From contig JBNMLP010000015.1 of assembly GCA_050874905.1 (NCBI GenBank), positions 1 through 64,000 of the forward strand: a stretch of 64,000 nucleotides of DNA, given 5' to 3'. Made by a program: the position numbers and the translations under genes. Shown piece after piece: positions 1 to 7,412 of this stretch. The notes beneath the pieces were generated by a model that was not told the origin of the DNA, did not search any database, and was given only the letters and a program-made list of their open reading frames with translations. Within the stretch, counting starts at the first letter, position 1. The number at the start of each line of letters is the position of its first letter. The DNA is from NC2004 sp050874905. Its GTDB lineage: Bacteria > Bacillota > Clostridia > Lachnospirales > Lachnospiraceae.

Positions 1-524
1 CAGGAACACAGACAGAGAAAAATTTACAGGAGGCATTTGCAGGAGAGTCTCAGGCAAGAAATAAGTATACTTATTTTGCTTCTGTAGCAAAGAAGGAAGG
101 CTATGAGCAGATGTCGGCATTATTCTTAAAAACGGCTGACAACGAGAAAGAACATGCAAAGATGTGGTTCAAGGAATTAGCAGGAGTTGGTGATACAAAG
201 GAAAATCTGGCAGCAGCGGCAGAAGGCGAAAATTATGAGTGGACAGATATGTATGAGGGCTTTGCAAAAACTGCTGAGGAAGAAGGCTTTCCTGAGCTTG
301 CAGCAAAATTCAGAGCGGTAGGAGAGATTGAGAAGCATCACGAAGAGAGATATCGTGCACTTCTTAAGAATATTGAAACTGCACAGGTATTTGAAAAGAG
401 TGAAGTTAAGGTATGGGAATGCCGTAACTGCGGACATATCGTGGTAGGAACGAAGGCTCCGGAGGTATGTCCGGTATGTAATCATCCACAGAGTTACTTT
501 GAAGTACATGAAGAGAATTACTAA
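1..524 (+). CDS. rbr: Rubrerythrin, 5' end outside the window
   Basis: Non-haem di-iron peroxidase that reduces hydrogen peroxide in the cytoplasm of anaerobes with electrons passed through a rubredoxin-like domain. The reading frame is open from the left edge (first full codon at position 3) and ends at 524, so about 173 residues are visible and only a few N-terminal ones are missing. The N-terminal part has the ferritin-like helices (EAFAGESQARNKYTYF, then NEKEHAKMWF, with Glu and His iron ligands). The C-terminal part is a rubredoxin domain with the pattern C-x2-C-x12-C-x2-C (CRNCGH ... CPVCNHP). This two-domain order is diagnostic. It lies upstream of a hemerythrin gene, which fits an oxygen and peroxide defence setting. 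Confidence 0.96.
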   Translation, partial: GTQTEKNLQEAFAGESQARNKYTYFASVAKKEGYEQMSALFLKTADNEKEHAKMWFKELAGVGDTKENLAAAAEGENYEWTDMYEGFAKTAEEEGFPELAAKFRAVGEIEKHHEERYRALLKNIETAQVFEKSEVKVWECRNCGHIVVGTKAPEVCPVCNHPQSYFEVHEENY

Positions 525-667
525 GAGGAAGAGAAAGGTTAGAGAATGTTTTGGAAGAACTTGATGCTATATATGAAAACAGGATATTTCAGACAATAGT
601 GTTTTCCGATATGTCTAGTATGGCATTTGTTTCTAAAGCAGAATAAGAATGAAAGTAGGATTAAGTT

Positions 668-1066
668 ATGTATGAAATGAAACCGGAATATTATATCGGA
701 ATAGATATGATTGACGAGGAACATAAGCAATTGTTTTTGTATGCAGATGAAGCATATGAACTGCTCCATGACGAGTACACGCCAGATAAATATGATAGAA
801 TTGACATAATATTAGAGAAACTTCGTGATTATACGGTAAAGCATTTTACTGACGAAGAACAGTATATGGAATCTATCAATTATAAGAAGTTATTTACACA
901 AAAGATCCAGCATCAGGAATTTATACAAAAGATTGATGAATTTATGGAACGTCACAATGATGAGGTAGAAGATCAGGATGAACAGATTATGCGTATTTTA
1001 ACATATCTTACAGAGTGGTTAGTAAACCACATTTTGTATGTTGATGGTCAAATTCCCAAAGGCTGA
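668..1066 (+). CDS. Bacteriohemerythrin
   Basis: Small single-domain hemerythrin (132 residues) that binds O2 at a di-iron centre; in bacteria it stores, delivers or senses oxygen in the cytoplasm. The family's signature residues appear in order: IGIDMIDEEHKQLF (residues ~11-24, first His), VKHFTDEEQYM (~56-66, His and Glu), QHQEFIQKIDEF (~80-91, His) and LVNHILYVDGQI (~117-128, His and Asp). The start has a GTAGGA ribosome-binding site about 7 nt upstream. It is next to rubrerythrin but separated by ~140 bp, so co-transcription is uncertain. Confidence 0.93.
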   Translation: MYEMKPEYYIGIDMIDEEHKQLFLYADEAYELLHDEYTPDKYDRIDIILEKLRDYTVKHFTDEEQYMESINYKKLFTQKIQHQEFIQKIDEFMERHNDEVEDQDEQIMRILTYLTEWLVNHILYVDGQIPKG

Positions 1067-1140
1067 TATCTTAAGAAAAGGTTGTCGATTTATAAAAAGC
1101 AGCAACTTTTTACTTTTCTTACAACGAAATAGAATTTATT

Positions 1141-1549
1141 ATGAGAAGAGAAATATCTATTGATGAGAGCAATGTCTTTAGGACTCTTTACCAGTTTTCC
1201 TGACGGCAAATTGTGCATTGTATTGTTCTGAAACATTAAATGTGAGTGTATTGTTTCCGATGAAGGAAATGGTGTACTTGAAATAAAGAACATTGCAACT
1301 GTTCCAGATTATCAAGGAAAAGGATACGCAAAAACCCTGATTGATTTTATTGTCGAGCAATACACAGAGCAATATGCCATTTTACAAGTGGGAACGGGTG
1401 ATAGTCCACTAACAATACCATTTTATGAAAAGTGTGGTTTTGTCCGTTCTCATATCACACCACATTTTTTTACAGATAATTATGACCATCCAATATATGA
1501 GGATGGAGTACAATTGGTGGATATGGTATATTTGCAAAGACGGTTATAA
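1141..1549 (+). pseudogene. Decayed YvbK-like GNAT acetyltransferase
   Basis: Remnant of a GNAT-family N-acetyltransferase. The N-terminal piece starts at ATG 1141 (MRREISIDESNVFRTLYQF), breaks by frameshift near 1198-1202, then continues in another frame as PDGKLCIVLF to a stop at about 1231. The C-terminal two thirds is open from about 1232 to 1549: it carries the acetyl-CoA loop IATVPDYQGKGYAKTL (the family's Q/RxxGxG/A motif) and the YEKCGFVRSH tail. The C-terminal pattern (GTGDSPL ... FYEKCGF ... DNYDHPIYEDGVQLVDMVYL) is like Bacillus YvbK. The N-terminal half is shorter than normal, so part was also deleted. No intact start or frame can rescue it. Confidence 0.8.
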
Positions 1550-1661
1550 AGAAAATTATGATCGAGATTTCACCTATTTTAAGAGATTTAATGAGAACGT
1601 TTGAAGTTTTGTGACAATCACTTTAAAAAAAGTTTAAAAATACAACAGATTAATGCTTCGA

Positions 1662-1744
1662 TAAACTATATTGATGCAAAATTAAACTTGACATAATGAA
1701 ATGATGAGAATATATTAAGTTTATAATAATCGCATAATAGTTTA
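1662..1744. promoter_or_regulatory. abiE promoter with flanking inverted operator pairs
   Basis: Near-consensus sigma-A promoter: -35 TTGACA at 1688-1693, 17-bp spacer, -10 TATATT at 1711-1716. It is bracketed by TAAACT at 1662 and 1683 and by the inverse AGTTTA at 1718 and 1739. Each pair is spaced exactly 21 bp (two helical turns) and the two pairs are inverted about the promoter. AbiEi antitoxins are known to repress their own operon by binding inverted repeats, so this is the likely AbiEi operator. An additional AGTTTA lies at 1631. Confidence 0.7.
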
Positions 1745-1771
1745 TATGCAACCCAATTTGATCGAAAAAAC

Positions 1772-2554
1772 ATGGAGGCGTTAATCTTGAATTTATATTT
1801 TGAACTCTTGAAAACCCCAGTATTTACTGTGGAAGATGTAAATGAATATTATGACAATATGGACAGTGCTCGATCAGCAATCAAGCGATTGATGAAAGAA
1901 GGAATAGTGGCGAAAATTCGCAATGATATGTATACCTGCATCAGTGGGGAAACGGGTGCACCAGTCGCTAATCGATTTCAGATAGCAAGCAAGATTACAC
2001 CGACATCTTATGTGTCTCATCATACTGCTATGGAATATTACGGAATCACAGATCAGGTATACTATGATGTTTACGTGTCTTCGATGACCAGATTTCGAGA
2101 ATTTGAATTTGACAGATACACCTACCGCTATGTTGCATCGAAAGATATGGAGGGGGTAGAGATTCCTGCACTTAGTGGAGGAATTCGCATTACAGATCTT
2201 GAGCGTACTCTTGTAGATAGTGTGAAAGACATGGATAAAATAGCCGGAATAGAAGAAGTGATTCAGGATATTGGTAGTATGAAACGTATGCAAGAGAACA
2301 GAGTTCTAAAATATCTTGATTTGCTATCAAATCAATTTCTATACCAAAAGATGGGATTCTTGCTTTCTGAGTATAAGGAGAAAATGGGATTGTCCAATGA
2401 ATTCTTTGATACATGCAAGAGCCAGATTGGAAAGAGCAAGCGATACCTGACTAAGGATATGTCAAGTGGACGATATGTTGATGAGTGGAAGCTTGTGGTC
2501 CCGGAGAATATTTATAATTTAAAAAATGGGGGGATAGAAGATGCCGCAATATGA
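1772..2554 (+). CDS. AbiEi-family antitoxin / transcriptional repressor
   Basis: First gene of a type IV (AbiE) toxin-antitoxin pair; 260 residues. In characterised members the N-terminal winged helix represses the operon and the C-terminal domain is needed to neutralise the nucleotidyltransferase toxin. The N-terminus (ELLKTPVFTVEDVNEYY ... SAIKRLMKEGIVAKIRNDMY) has the winged-helix pattern of the family. It is followed by the conserved core SKITPTSYVSHHTAMEYYGI and ITDLERTLVDSV. Its 3' end overlaps the toxin start by 14 nt, indicating translational coupling. Identification rests on fold pattern plus the adjacent AbiEii gene. Confidence 0.85.
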   Translation: MEALILNLYFELLKTPVFTVEDVNEYYDNMDSARSAIKRLMKEGIVAKIRNDMYTCISGETGAPVANRFQIASKITPTSYVSHHTAMEYYGITDQVYYDVYVSSMTRFREFEFDRYTYRYVASKDMEGVEIPALSGGIRITDLERTLVDSVKDMDKIAGIEEVIQDIGSMKRMQENRVLKYLDLLSNQFLYQKMGFLLSEYKEKMGLSNEFFDTCKSQIGKSKRYLTKDMSSGRYVDEWKLVVPENIYNLKNGGIEDAAI

Positions 2555-3491
2555 TAGGGCTGAGCTTGGAAGAATGGCTAAGGATAGTGGCTTTGTGCGG
2601 GATACCTATGAAAAGGTTTTTCGATTAAAGGAGATACTAAAATTCTTGAATGAGAACGAATTCCTAAGAACTCATTTACTCTTAAAGGGTGGAACTGCAA
2701 TTAATTTAACAGTATTCAATCTTCCGCGATTATCCGTAGATATTGATATGGATTATACCCCTAATGATACGAGAGAGGATATGCTTGAATGCCGTGTGAA
2801 AATTACTAATGTGATTAAAGAATATATGGAATCAGAGGGGTATGTATTATCAGATGATTCAAGATTTAGCCATAGTTTGGATGCATTTCACTATAATTAT
2901 CAAAATGCTGGTGGAAATCGAGATATGATCAAACTTGAATTGAACTACTCATTAAGAGCACATATATTTGAACCAGTGTATAAAAGTATCTTGCCGAAAG
3001 TATTTGATGATGGAATGAAAATACGTATGGTGAATCTTATGGAAATATTTGCAGCTAAAGGAAATGCTCTTATTACAAGGGCAGCAGCCAGAGATTTGTA
3101 TGATTGGTGCAATATGATATCTGAAGCTCTCTTTGAGGAACAGCGTGATTTATATAGAAAATGCTTTGTATTTTATATGACTATTTCAGCCGATACGCTT
3201 AACAAATCGTTTGATACATCAGCGATTGATACACTTGATTTCAACAAAATCAGAAGAGATTTATTTCCAGTGCTTAACAAAAAGGATAACTTTCAATTGG
3301 ATGAGAGAAAAAAACTTGCTAAGGATTATATAGCAAAATTGTTGGTTTTGACGGATAAAGAGCAGAAGTATCTTGATAGCTTTGAGCAGAAAAAGTATAA
3401 GCCAGAACTTTTGTTTGATGATAAGGAAATCGTAGAACGAGTCAGAAATCATCCTATGGCACTATGGAAATGTAGGGAGCAGAGAGTATAA
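2541..3491 (+). CDS. AbiEii-family nucleotidyltransferase toxin
   Basis: Toxin partner of the upstream antitoxin, 316 residues. AbiEii proteins are DNA polymerase beta-fold nucleotidyltransferases; the related MenT toxins add pyrimidines to tRNA acceptor ends. The core motif is visible: LLLKGGTAINL (residues ~47-57) followed by RLSVDIDMDY (~64-73), giving the GG(T/S) loop and the metal-binding Asp pair. A later block, ARDLYDW (~189-195), matches the family's conserved ARDxYD motif. A GGGGGG-containing ribosome-binding site sits inside the antitoxin gene. No truncation is seen; the gene should be functional. Confidence 0.88.
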   Translation: MPQYDRAELGRMAKDSGFVRDTYEKVFRLKEILKFLNENEFLRTHLLLKGGTAINLTVFNLPRLSVDIDMDYTPNDTREDMLECRVKITNVIKEYMESEGYVLSDDSRFSHSLDAFHYNYQNAGGNRDMIKLELNYSLRAHIFEPVYKSILPKVFDDGMKIRMVNLMEIFAAKGNALITRAAARDLYDWCNMISEALFEEQRDLYRKCFVFYMTISADTLNKSFDTSAIDTLDFNKIRRDLFPVLNKKDNFQLDERKKLAKDYIAKLLVLTDKEQKYLDSFEQKKYKPELLFDDKEIVERVRNHPMALWKCREQRV

Positions 3492-3647
3492 TAGATGTAT
3501 AGAATTTGATGAATCGTAATTTGTGAAAAATATTTAATCCATGGATAAGGAATAGAAAGAATTATGTCTCTATCAACTTATGGCAACAGCACGTTGCTTT
3601 TCAGATTGCCGTTTTCTTATTATGATAGAAATACGGAGGTGACGGCT

Positions 3648-4415
3648 ATGGAAACAAAAAACATTATTTTAAAACTTCGCACGGAACGAGGAATGTCACA
3701 GGACGAGCTGGCTGATAAAATCATGGTCACCAGACAGGCTGTATCACGCTGGGAAAATGGTGACACTGTTCCAAATACCGACACGCTTAAACTTTTATCC
3801 AGAGAGTTTGATGTTTCGATCAATACACTTTTGGGAGAACCGAGAAAACTGATCTGCCAGTGCTGCGGAATGCCCATTGAGGATGATTCCATATTGGGAC
3901 GTGACAAAGATGGCACACTGAACGAGGAGTATTGTAAATGGTGCTATGCAGATGGAACGTACACCTATAATAATATGGATGAGTTGATCGATCTGTGTGT
4001 AAAGAATATGGTAAATGAAAATGTTACAGAAGAACAGGCACGGGCTTATATGAAGCAGATGCTTCCGCAATTGGATTACTGGAAAAGGTATGATGAACTT
4101 AGTGACAATGGACAGTTTGAAGCATTCAAAGAACAGTTGATAAAAGAAATAAATGATTTACAGGTTGAGGGATTGCCAAAGGTGGACAAGTTAAATGCAC
4201 TTGTTGGAAAATATGTGAATCTGGAATATACATTGCCAAATGGAGAGCAAGTGAAATTTCTTGACGATCAGAAAACCTATCTGGGAAATCAACTGGAGTC
4301 TGAATTCGGAGGGGACAGATGTTTTGGTGTCCTGGCAAATATGGATTTTATCATGGTATGTACCTATGAGAAGGATGGCGGAAATCCGGAACTGGTAATT
4401 TATAAAAAGAGATAA
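3648..4415 (+). CDS. XRE-family regulator with zinc ribbon and C-terminal ligand-type domain
   Basis: Start chosen at ATG 3648 because GGAGG lies at 3635-3639; an upstream in-frame ATG (3564) has no such site. Product is about 255 residues. Residues ~1-65 are a Cro/CI HTH (RTERGMSQDELADKIMVTRQAVSRWENG). Residues ~75-110 form a putative zinc ribbon (CQCCGMPIEDD ... YCKWCY; four Cys, PF12674-like). Residues ~180-255 form a small domain of unknown role (YVNLEYTLPNGEQVKFLDD ... MVCTYEKDGGNPELVIY). This HTH-zinc ribbon architecture is common in Clostridia, but its target is unknown. It stands alone, before the TetR operon. Confidence 0.82.
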   Translation: METKNIILKLRTERGMSQDELADKIMVTRQAVSRWENGDTVPNTDTLKLLSREFDVSINTLLGEPRKLICQCCGMPIEDDSILGRDKDGTLNEEYCKWCYADGTYTYNNMDELIDLCVKNMVNENVTEEQARAYMKQMLPQLDYWKRYDELSDNGQFEAFKEQLIKEINDLQVEGLPKVDKLNALVGKYVNLEYTLPNGEQVKFLDDQKTYLGNQLESEFGGDRCFGVLANMDFIMVCTYEKDGGNPELVIYKKR

Positions 4416-4434
4416 CTATCAAAAAAGAAAAGAC

Positions 4435-4484
4435 TTGACAAATAAACGACCGTTTACTAATATGAAAATGTAAACGATCGTTTA
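4435..4484 (+). promoter_or_regulatory. TetR operon promoter with two palindromic operators
   Basis: Consensus promoter: -35 TTGACA at 4435-4440, 17-bp spacer, -10 TAATAT at 4458-4463. Operator 1, TAAACGACCGTTTA (4443-4456), fills the spacer. Operator 2, TAAACGATCGTTTA (4471-4484), is a perfect palindrome just after the -10. The two are 28 bp apart start to start. The placement would block RNA polymerase, so autorepression by the downstream TetR protein is the simple reading. Confidence 0.85.
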
Positions 4485-4505
4485 TTTTGCTTGGAGGAAA
4501 TTAGC

Positions 4506-5099
4506 ATGAGTAACAGAAAAGAAGAAATATTGATTGTGGCACTGCACCTGTTTGCCAGGGAGGGGTATGAGGCTGTTTCAGTCAGTCAGATAGCAGGAGC
4601 ACTTGATATGACAAAAGGGGCATTATATCGTCATTATAAAAGCAAAAGAGATATTTTTGACAATATTGTGCAGCGGATGGAGCATCAGGATGGCGAGCAG
4701 GCGTCAGATTATGATATGCCGGAAGATGATAGAGAGAGTATGCCGGAAAAGTATGAAACAGTTTCATTGGAGGATTTTGTGAAATACAGTAAGTCTATGT
4801 TTGAATACTGGACGGAAGATGAGTTTGCGTCTTCGTTTCGGAAAATGCTTACACTTGAACAATTCAGAAATGAAGAGATGCAAAAACTCTATCAGCAATA
4901 TCTGGTATCTGGTCCGGTAGCATACGTGAAAGATCTGCTTGAAAGTATGGAAATAAGAAATCCACAAGAAAATGCAGTTAAATTTTATGCAAGTATGTTT
5001 TTCTATTATAGTGTGTATGATGGTGCCTCAGATAAGTCGAAAGTAAAATGTCAGCTTGAAGATATGCTGGATAAAATTGCAGAAGAAATGAAACAGTAA
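4506..5099 (+). CDS. TetR/AcrR-family transcriptional regulator
   Basis: Start at ATG 4506, with GGAGG at 4493-4497; an earlier TTG (4491) overlaps that site and is unlikely. Product is about 197 residues. The N-terminus carries the TetR HTH (ILIVALHLFAREGYEAVSVSQIAGALDMTKGALYRHYKSK, residues ~8-47; pattern given in two known helices). The rest is a helical ligand-binding domain with no recognisable specificity. It is first in an operon with a GNAT acetyltransferase (adjacent, stop and next possible start touching) and a methyltransferase. The two palindromes in its promoter suggest that it represses itself and those genes. The inducer is unknown; modification enzymes in the operon hint at a drug or small-molecule response. 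Confidence 0.9.
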   Translation: MSNRKEEILIVALHLFAREGYEAVSVSQIAGALDMTKGALYRHYKSKRDIFDNIVQRMEHQDGEQASDYDMPEDDRESMPEKYETVSLEDFVKYSKSMFEYWTEDEFASSFRKMLTLEQFRNEEMQKLYQQYLVSGPVAYVKDLLESMEIRNPQENAVKFYASMFFYYSVYDGASDKSKVKCQLEDMLDKIAEEMKQ

Positions 5100-5150
5100 A
5101 TGAAAAATCAGGATGATCGGTTTTTATTTTTAAGAAGGGATATAAAGGAA

Positions 5151-5795
5151 ATGGAAAAAAGTAATATTATGATTCGTTTAGAGAAAAAAGAAGAACATCA
5201 AAAAGTAGAAAATCTGGTAAGGGAGAGTTTTTGGAATGTGTATCGTCCCGGATGTCTGGAGCATTATGTCTTGCATCAGCTTCGTAATGATCCTGCCTTT
5301 GTCCCGGAACTGGATTTTGTGATGTTGCTTAATGAAAATGACAAAGAGGGTAAGCTGATCGGTCAGAATATGTTTATGAGAACGGGTATTCAAGCGGATG
5401 ATGGAAGAAACATTCCAATTATGACGATGGGACCCATTTGTATTACTCCTGAATTGAAAAGACAAGGATATGGAAAAGTCTTGCTGGACTATTCGCTTAA
5501 CAAAGCAGCAGAACTTGGCTGTGGTGCAGTCTGCTTTGAGGGAAACATTGATTTTTATGGGAAAAGTGGATTCAGACCGGCAAGTGAATTTAGTATCCGT
5601 TATCATGGACTGGAGGAAGGGCAGGATGCGTCTTTCTTTCTATGCAAAGAACTGATCCCCGGATATTTGAATGGCATTACAGGAGAATATGCGCCACCGG
5701 CGGGATATTTTGTAGATGAAAAGGAAGCTGAAGAATTTGATAAGCTGTTTCCTTACAAAGAGAAGAAAAAACTGCCGGGACAATTATTTCAGTAA
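5151..5795 (+). CDS. GNAT-family N-acetyltransferase (YhbS-like)
   Basis: Predicted acetyl-CoA-dependent N-acetyltransferase, about 214 residues from ATG 5151, which has GAAGGGA about 10 nt upstream. An in-frame ATG at 5100, directly after the tetR stop, is an alternative and would add 17 residues. The acetyl-CoA-binding motif is ITPELKRQGYGKVLLDYSL (residues ~103-121). FYGKSGFRPASEF (~140-152) is the usual C-terminal strand region. The architecture matches the COG3153/YhbS group, whose substrates are mostly unknown. It is translationally linked to the TetR gene and followed closely by a methyltransferase. Confidence 0.85.
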   Translation: MEKSNIMIRLEKKEEHQKVENLVRESFWNVYRPGCLEHYVLHQLRNDPAFVPELDFVMLLNENDKEGKLIGQNMFMRTGIQADDGRNIPIMTMGPICITPELKRQGYGKVLLDYSLNKAAELGCGAVCFEGNIDFYGKSGFRPASEFSIRYHGLEEGQDASFFLCKELIPGYLNGITGEYAPPAGYFVDEKEAEEFDKLFPYKEKKKLPGQLFQ

Positions 5796-5848
5796 AACAG
5801 ATTGTGAATATCTGCATTGCATGCAGAGAACAGGAGGTGAAGATTAAA

Positions 5849-6613
5849 ATGGAGTCAATGAAAAAAGACTGGTATAAGAAAATCTGGACGATGGATATTC
5901 AAGATATGTCATGGGTAGAAGATACAAAAAAAGAGGTTGATTTTCTGATTGATAAATTAAAACTTCAAGGCAACGAAAAGATTCTTGATCTTGCCTGTGG
6001 ATTTGGAAGACACTCTCTGGAATTAGCCCGGCGTGGATATGACGTGACTGGTATTGACATTACATCAGAATATATTGAATATGCAGCCGAGCAGGCAAAA
6101 AAAGAATGTCTGAACGCAAAATTTTTATGCATGGATATTCGTGAAATGAATATGAAAGAAAAGTTTGATGTAGTGATCAATATGGCAGATGGAGCGATCG
6201 GATATCTGGAAAACGATGTGGAGAATATGAAAATATTTGAGGTAGTATCGAATGCCCTGAAAAAAGGCGGGAAACATTTTATGGACATTATGAATGGAAG
6301 TTATGCCGAAACACATTTCCCGTGTAAGTTATGGGACGAAGGGGAAAAGTGCCTTACATTATCCGCATTTGAGTGGGACACAAAAAGTAAGATCCTGCTG
6401 TATGGACAAGTGGATTATCCCTATGGAAAAACATTGTCGAAACCGGAAATAAAAGAAGCAAATCCCATCAGACTGTACACAATATATGAAATATCGCAGA
6501 TTTTTTCAAAGTTGGACATGAGCATTTGTAAAAGTTATGCGGATTTTACTGGTAAGCCATCATCGGATAACGATATTCAGCTACTGGTTTATTCTACACG
6601 CGAAAACAATTAA
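5849..6613 (+). CDS. Class I SAM-dependent methyltransferase
   Basis: About 254 residues from ATG 5849, with AGGAGGTGA at 5833-5841; an upstream in-frame ATG (5804) has no such site. SAM-binding motif I is KILDLACGFGRHSLELA (residues ~43-59) and motif II is GYDVTGIDIT (~63-72). These are followed by FLCMDIREM and FDVVINMADGAIGYL (motifs III-IV). The fold is a standard Rossmann class I methyltransferase of the small-molecule type; the substrate cannot be read from sequence. Probably third gene of the TetR operon. The inverted repeat at 6605-6655 overlapping its stop may terminate the transcript. Confidence 0.85.
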   Translation: MESMKKDWYKKIWTMDIQDMSWVEDTKKEVDFLIDKLKLQGNEKILDLACGFGRHSLELARRGYDVTGIDITSEYIEYAAEQAKKECLNAKFLCMDIREMNMKEKFDVVINMADGAIGYLENDVENMKIFEVVSNALKKGGKHFMDIMNGSYAETHFPCKLWDEGEKCLTLSAFEWDTKSKILLYGQVDYPYGKTLSKPEIKEANPIRLYTIYEISQIFSKLDMSICKSYADFTGKPSSDNDIQLLVYSTRENN

Positions 6614-6659
6614 ATTGATGACTTTTCACAGTTAAAAACAATCATTTTAATTGTTTTTT
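6605..6659 (+). terminator. Possible terminator after methyltransferase
   Basis: AACAATTAAA (6605-6614) and TTTAATTGTT (6646-6655) are perfect inverted arms, followed by a T-run. The loop is about 31 nt and the stem is AT-only, so strength is doubtful; it could also be an operator for the HTH gene that follows. Confidence 0.4.
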
Positions 6660-6729
6660 GTTTGCAAATGCAGATTTCTATGATTTAATAAAGAAAAGTA
6701 TGGGAATTATAAAGCTGGAAGGTGAGTCC

Positions 6730-7104
6730 ATGAAAGAAAGATTATTTATAACACCAGAATATACAACAGCAGGGGAAATCAGGGAGATTCGTAAGAGCCT
6801 GCATTTGACACAGAAGGAGTTTGCAGAATTTATCAATTGTTCCAAACCAACAGTAGAGCGTTGGGAGAGAAGCAAAGAAGTCATTCGTGGACCCATTGTT
6901 TCCCTTCTTAAAATGTTACAAAGATATCCGGAATATGACCAGTATCTGGAATTCCTGAAGTCAAGATGTTTTCCTGAAAGCAGAGATAAGATGAAACTGA
7001 TATTGAGAGATCTGGGACTGCCATTTTACGATCCAATCATGATTATTGAAAAGACCGAAGGTCGGATGGCAGAGGATAATTTTTGGATTCGCATAGAGAG
7101 GTAA
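6730..7104 (+). CDS. HTH-domain protein (XRE/MqsA-like)
   Basis: About 124 residues from ATG 6730, with GGAAGGTGAG at 6719-6728. An HTH occupies residues ~15-60 (EIREIRKSLHLTQKEFAEFINCSKPTVERWERS), the arrangement seen in MqsA/HigA-type antitoxins that lack a toxin-binding zinc domain. The C-terminal half (LRDLGLPFYDPIMIIEKTEGRM) is not a domain I can name. It is followed 4 nt later by a 48-codon ORF that looks like the beginning of a truncated second gene. It may therefore be the surviving member of a two-gene module. Confidence 0.7.
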   Translation: MKERLFITPEYTTAGEIREIRKSLHLTQKEFAEFINCSKPTVERWERSKEVIRGPIVSLLKMLQRYPEYDQYLEFLKSRCFPESRDKMKLILRDLGLPFYDPIMIIEKTEGRMAEDNFWIRIER

Positions 7105-7108
7105 ATGA

Positions 7109-7255
7109 ATGATAGAATTATTTGAACAGAATATCCGGACACGAGGAAAGATTACTGTTTTTAGTGCAGCAGGTGGAGCGGATAACGGGACTGCAGAACT
7201 TTGGTGTATATATGCGCAAATGCGGAAGTATTCTTATTTGTTTTCAAAGGGGTAG
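7109..7255 (+). CDS. Short ORF, probably a truncated partner gene
   Basis: 48 codons starting at ATG 7109, 4 nt after the HTH gene and in the normal position of a co-transcribed second gene. The product begins MIELFEQNIRTRGKITVF and then SAAGGADNGTAELW. The glycine-rich piece after a beta-strand-like stretch could be a decayed P-loop of a ParA/CobQ-like ATPase, but this is a guess. It ends just before the 33-bp repeat array of the next gene. It could be a pseudogene fragment rather than a functional small protein. Confidence 0.35.
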   Translation: MIELFEQNIRTRGKITVFSAAGGADNGTAELWCIYAQMRKYSYLFSKG

Positions 7256-7276
7256 AAAAGTTTATTCAAAGGAATC

Positions 7277-7353
7277 TTGAAGAAAAGAACAAAAACTGGC
7301 TATATTATTTTGAAGAAAAGAACATAATACATGATATAAACATTGAAGAAAAG
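7277..7353. repeat. Three direct repeats at exact 33-bp period upstream of ATPase gene
   Basis: TTGAAGAAAAG recurs at 7277, 7310 and 7343. The first two copies extend to 15 identical bases (TTGAAGAAAAGAACA). Periods are 33 and 33 bp. The third copy supplies the -35 element (TTGAAG) of the promoter of the ATPase gene at 7413. The remaining parts of the three 33-bp units are unrelated, so this is a binding-site array and not a simple tandem duplication. Confidence 0.8.
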
Positions 7354-7370
7354 TATATTTATGGTATAAT
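7343..7370 (+). promoter_or_regulatory. Promoter of DUF4143 ATPase gene
   Basis: -35 TTGAAG (7343-7348), 16-bp spacer, -10 TATAAT (7365-7370). It overlaps the third copy of the 33-bp-spaced repeat. Confidence 0.65.
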
Positions 7371-7412
7371 GATGAAAAATTACTTGCTTGTGGGATATAT
7401 TGGGAGGCTGTT

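Noticed and set aside
1178..1372. Reverse-strand ORF over the GNAT remnant
   Set aside because: The forward strand codes for a recognisable acetyltransferase; the reverse frame is a shadow.
7277..7353. CRISPR array
   Set aside because: Only three copies, repeat core 11-15 bp, spacers too short, and no cas genes; the same applies to 30397-30475.
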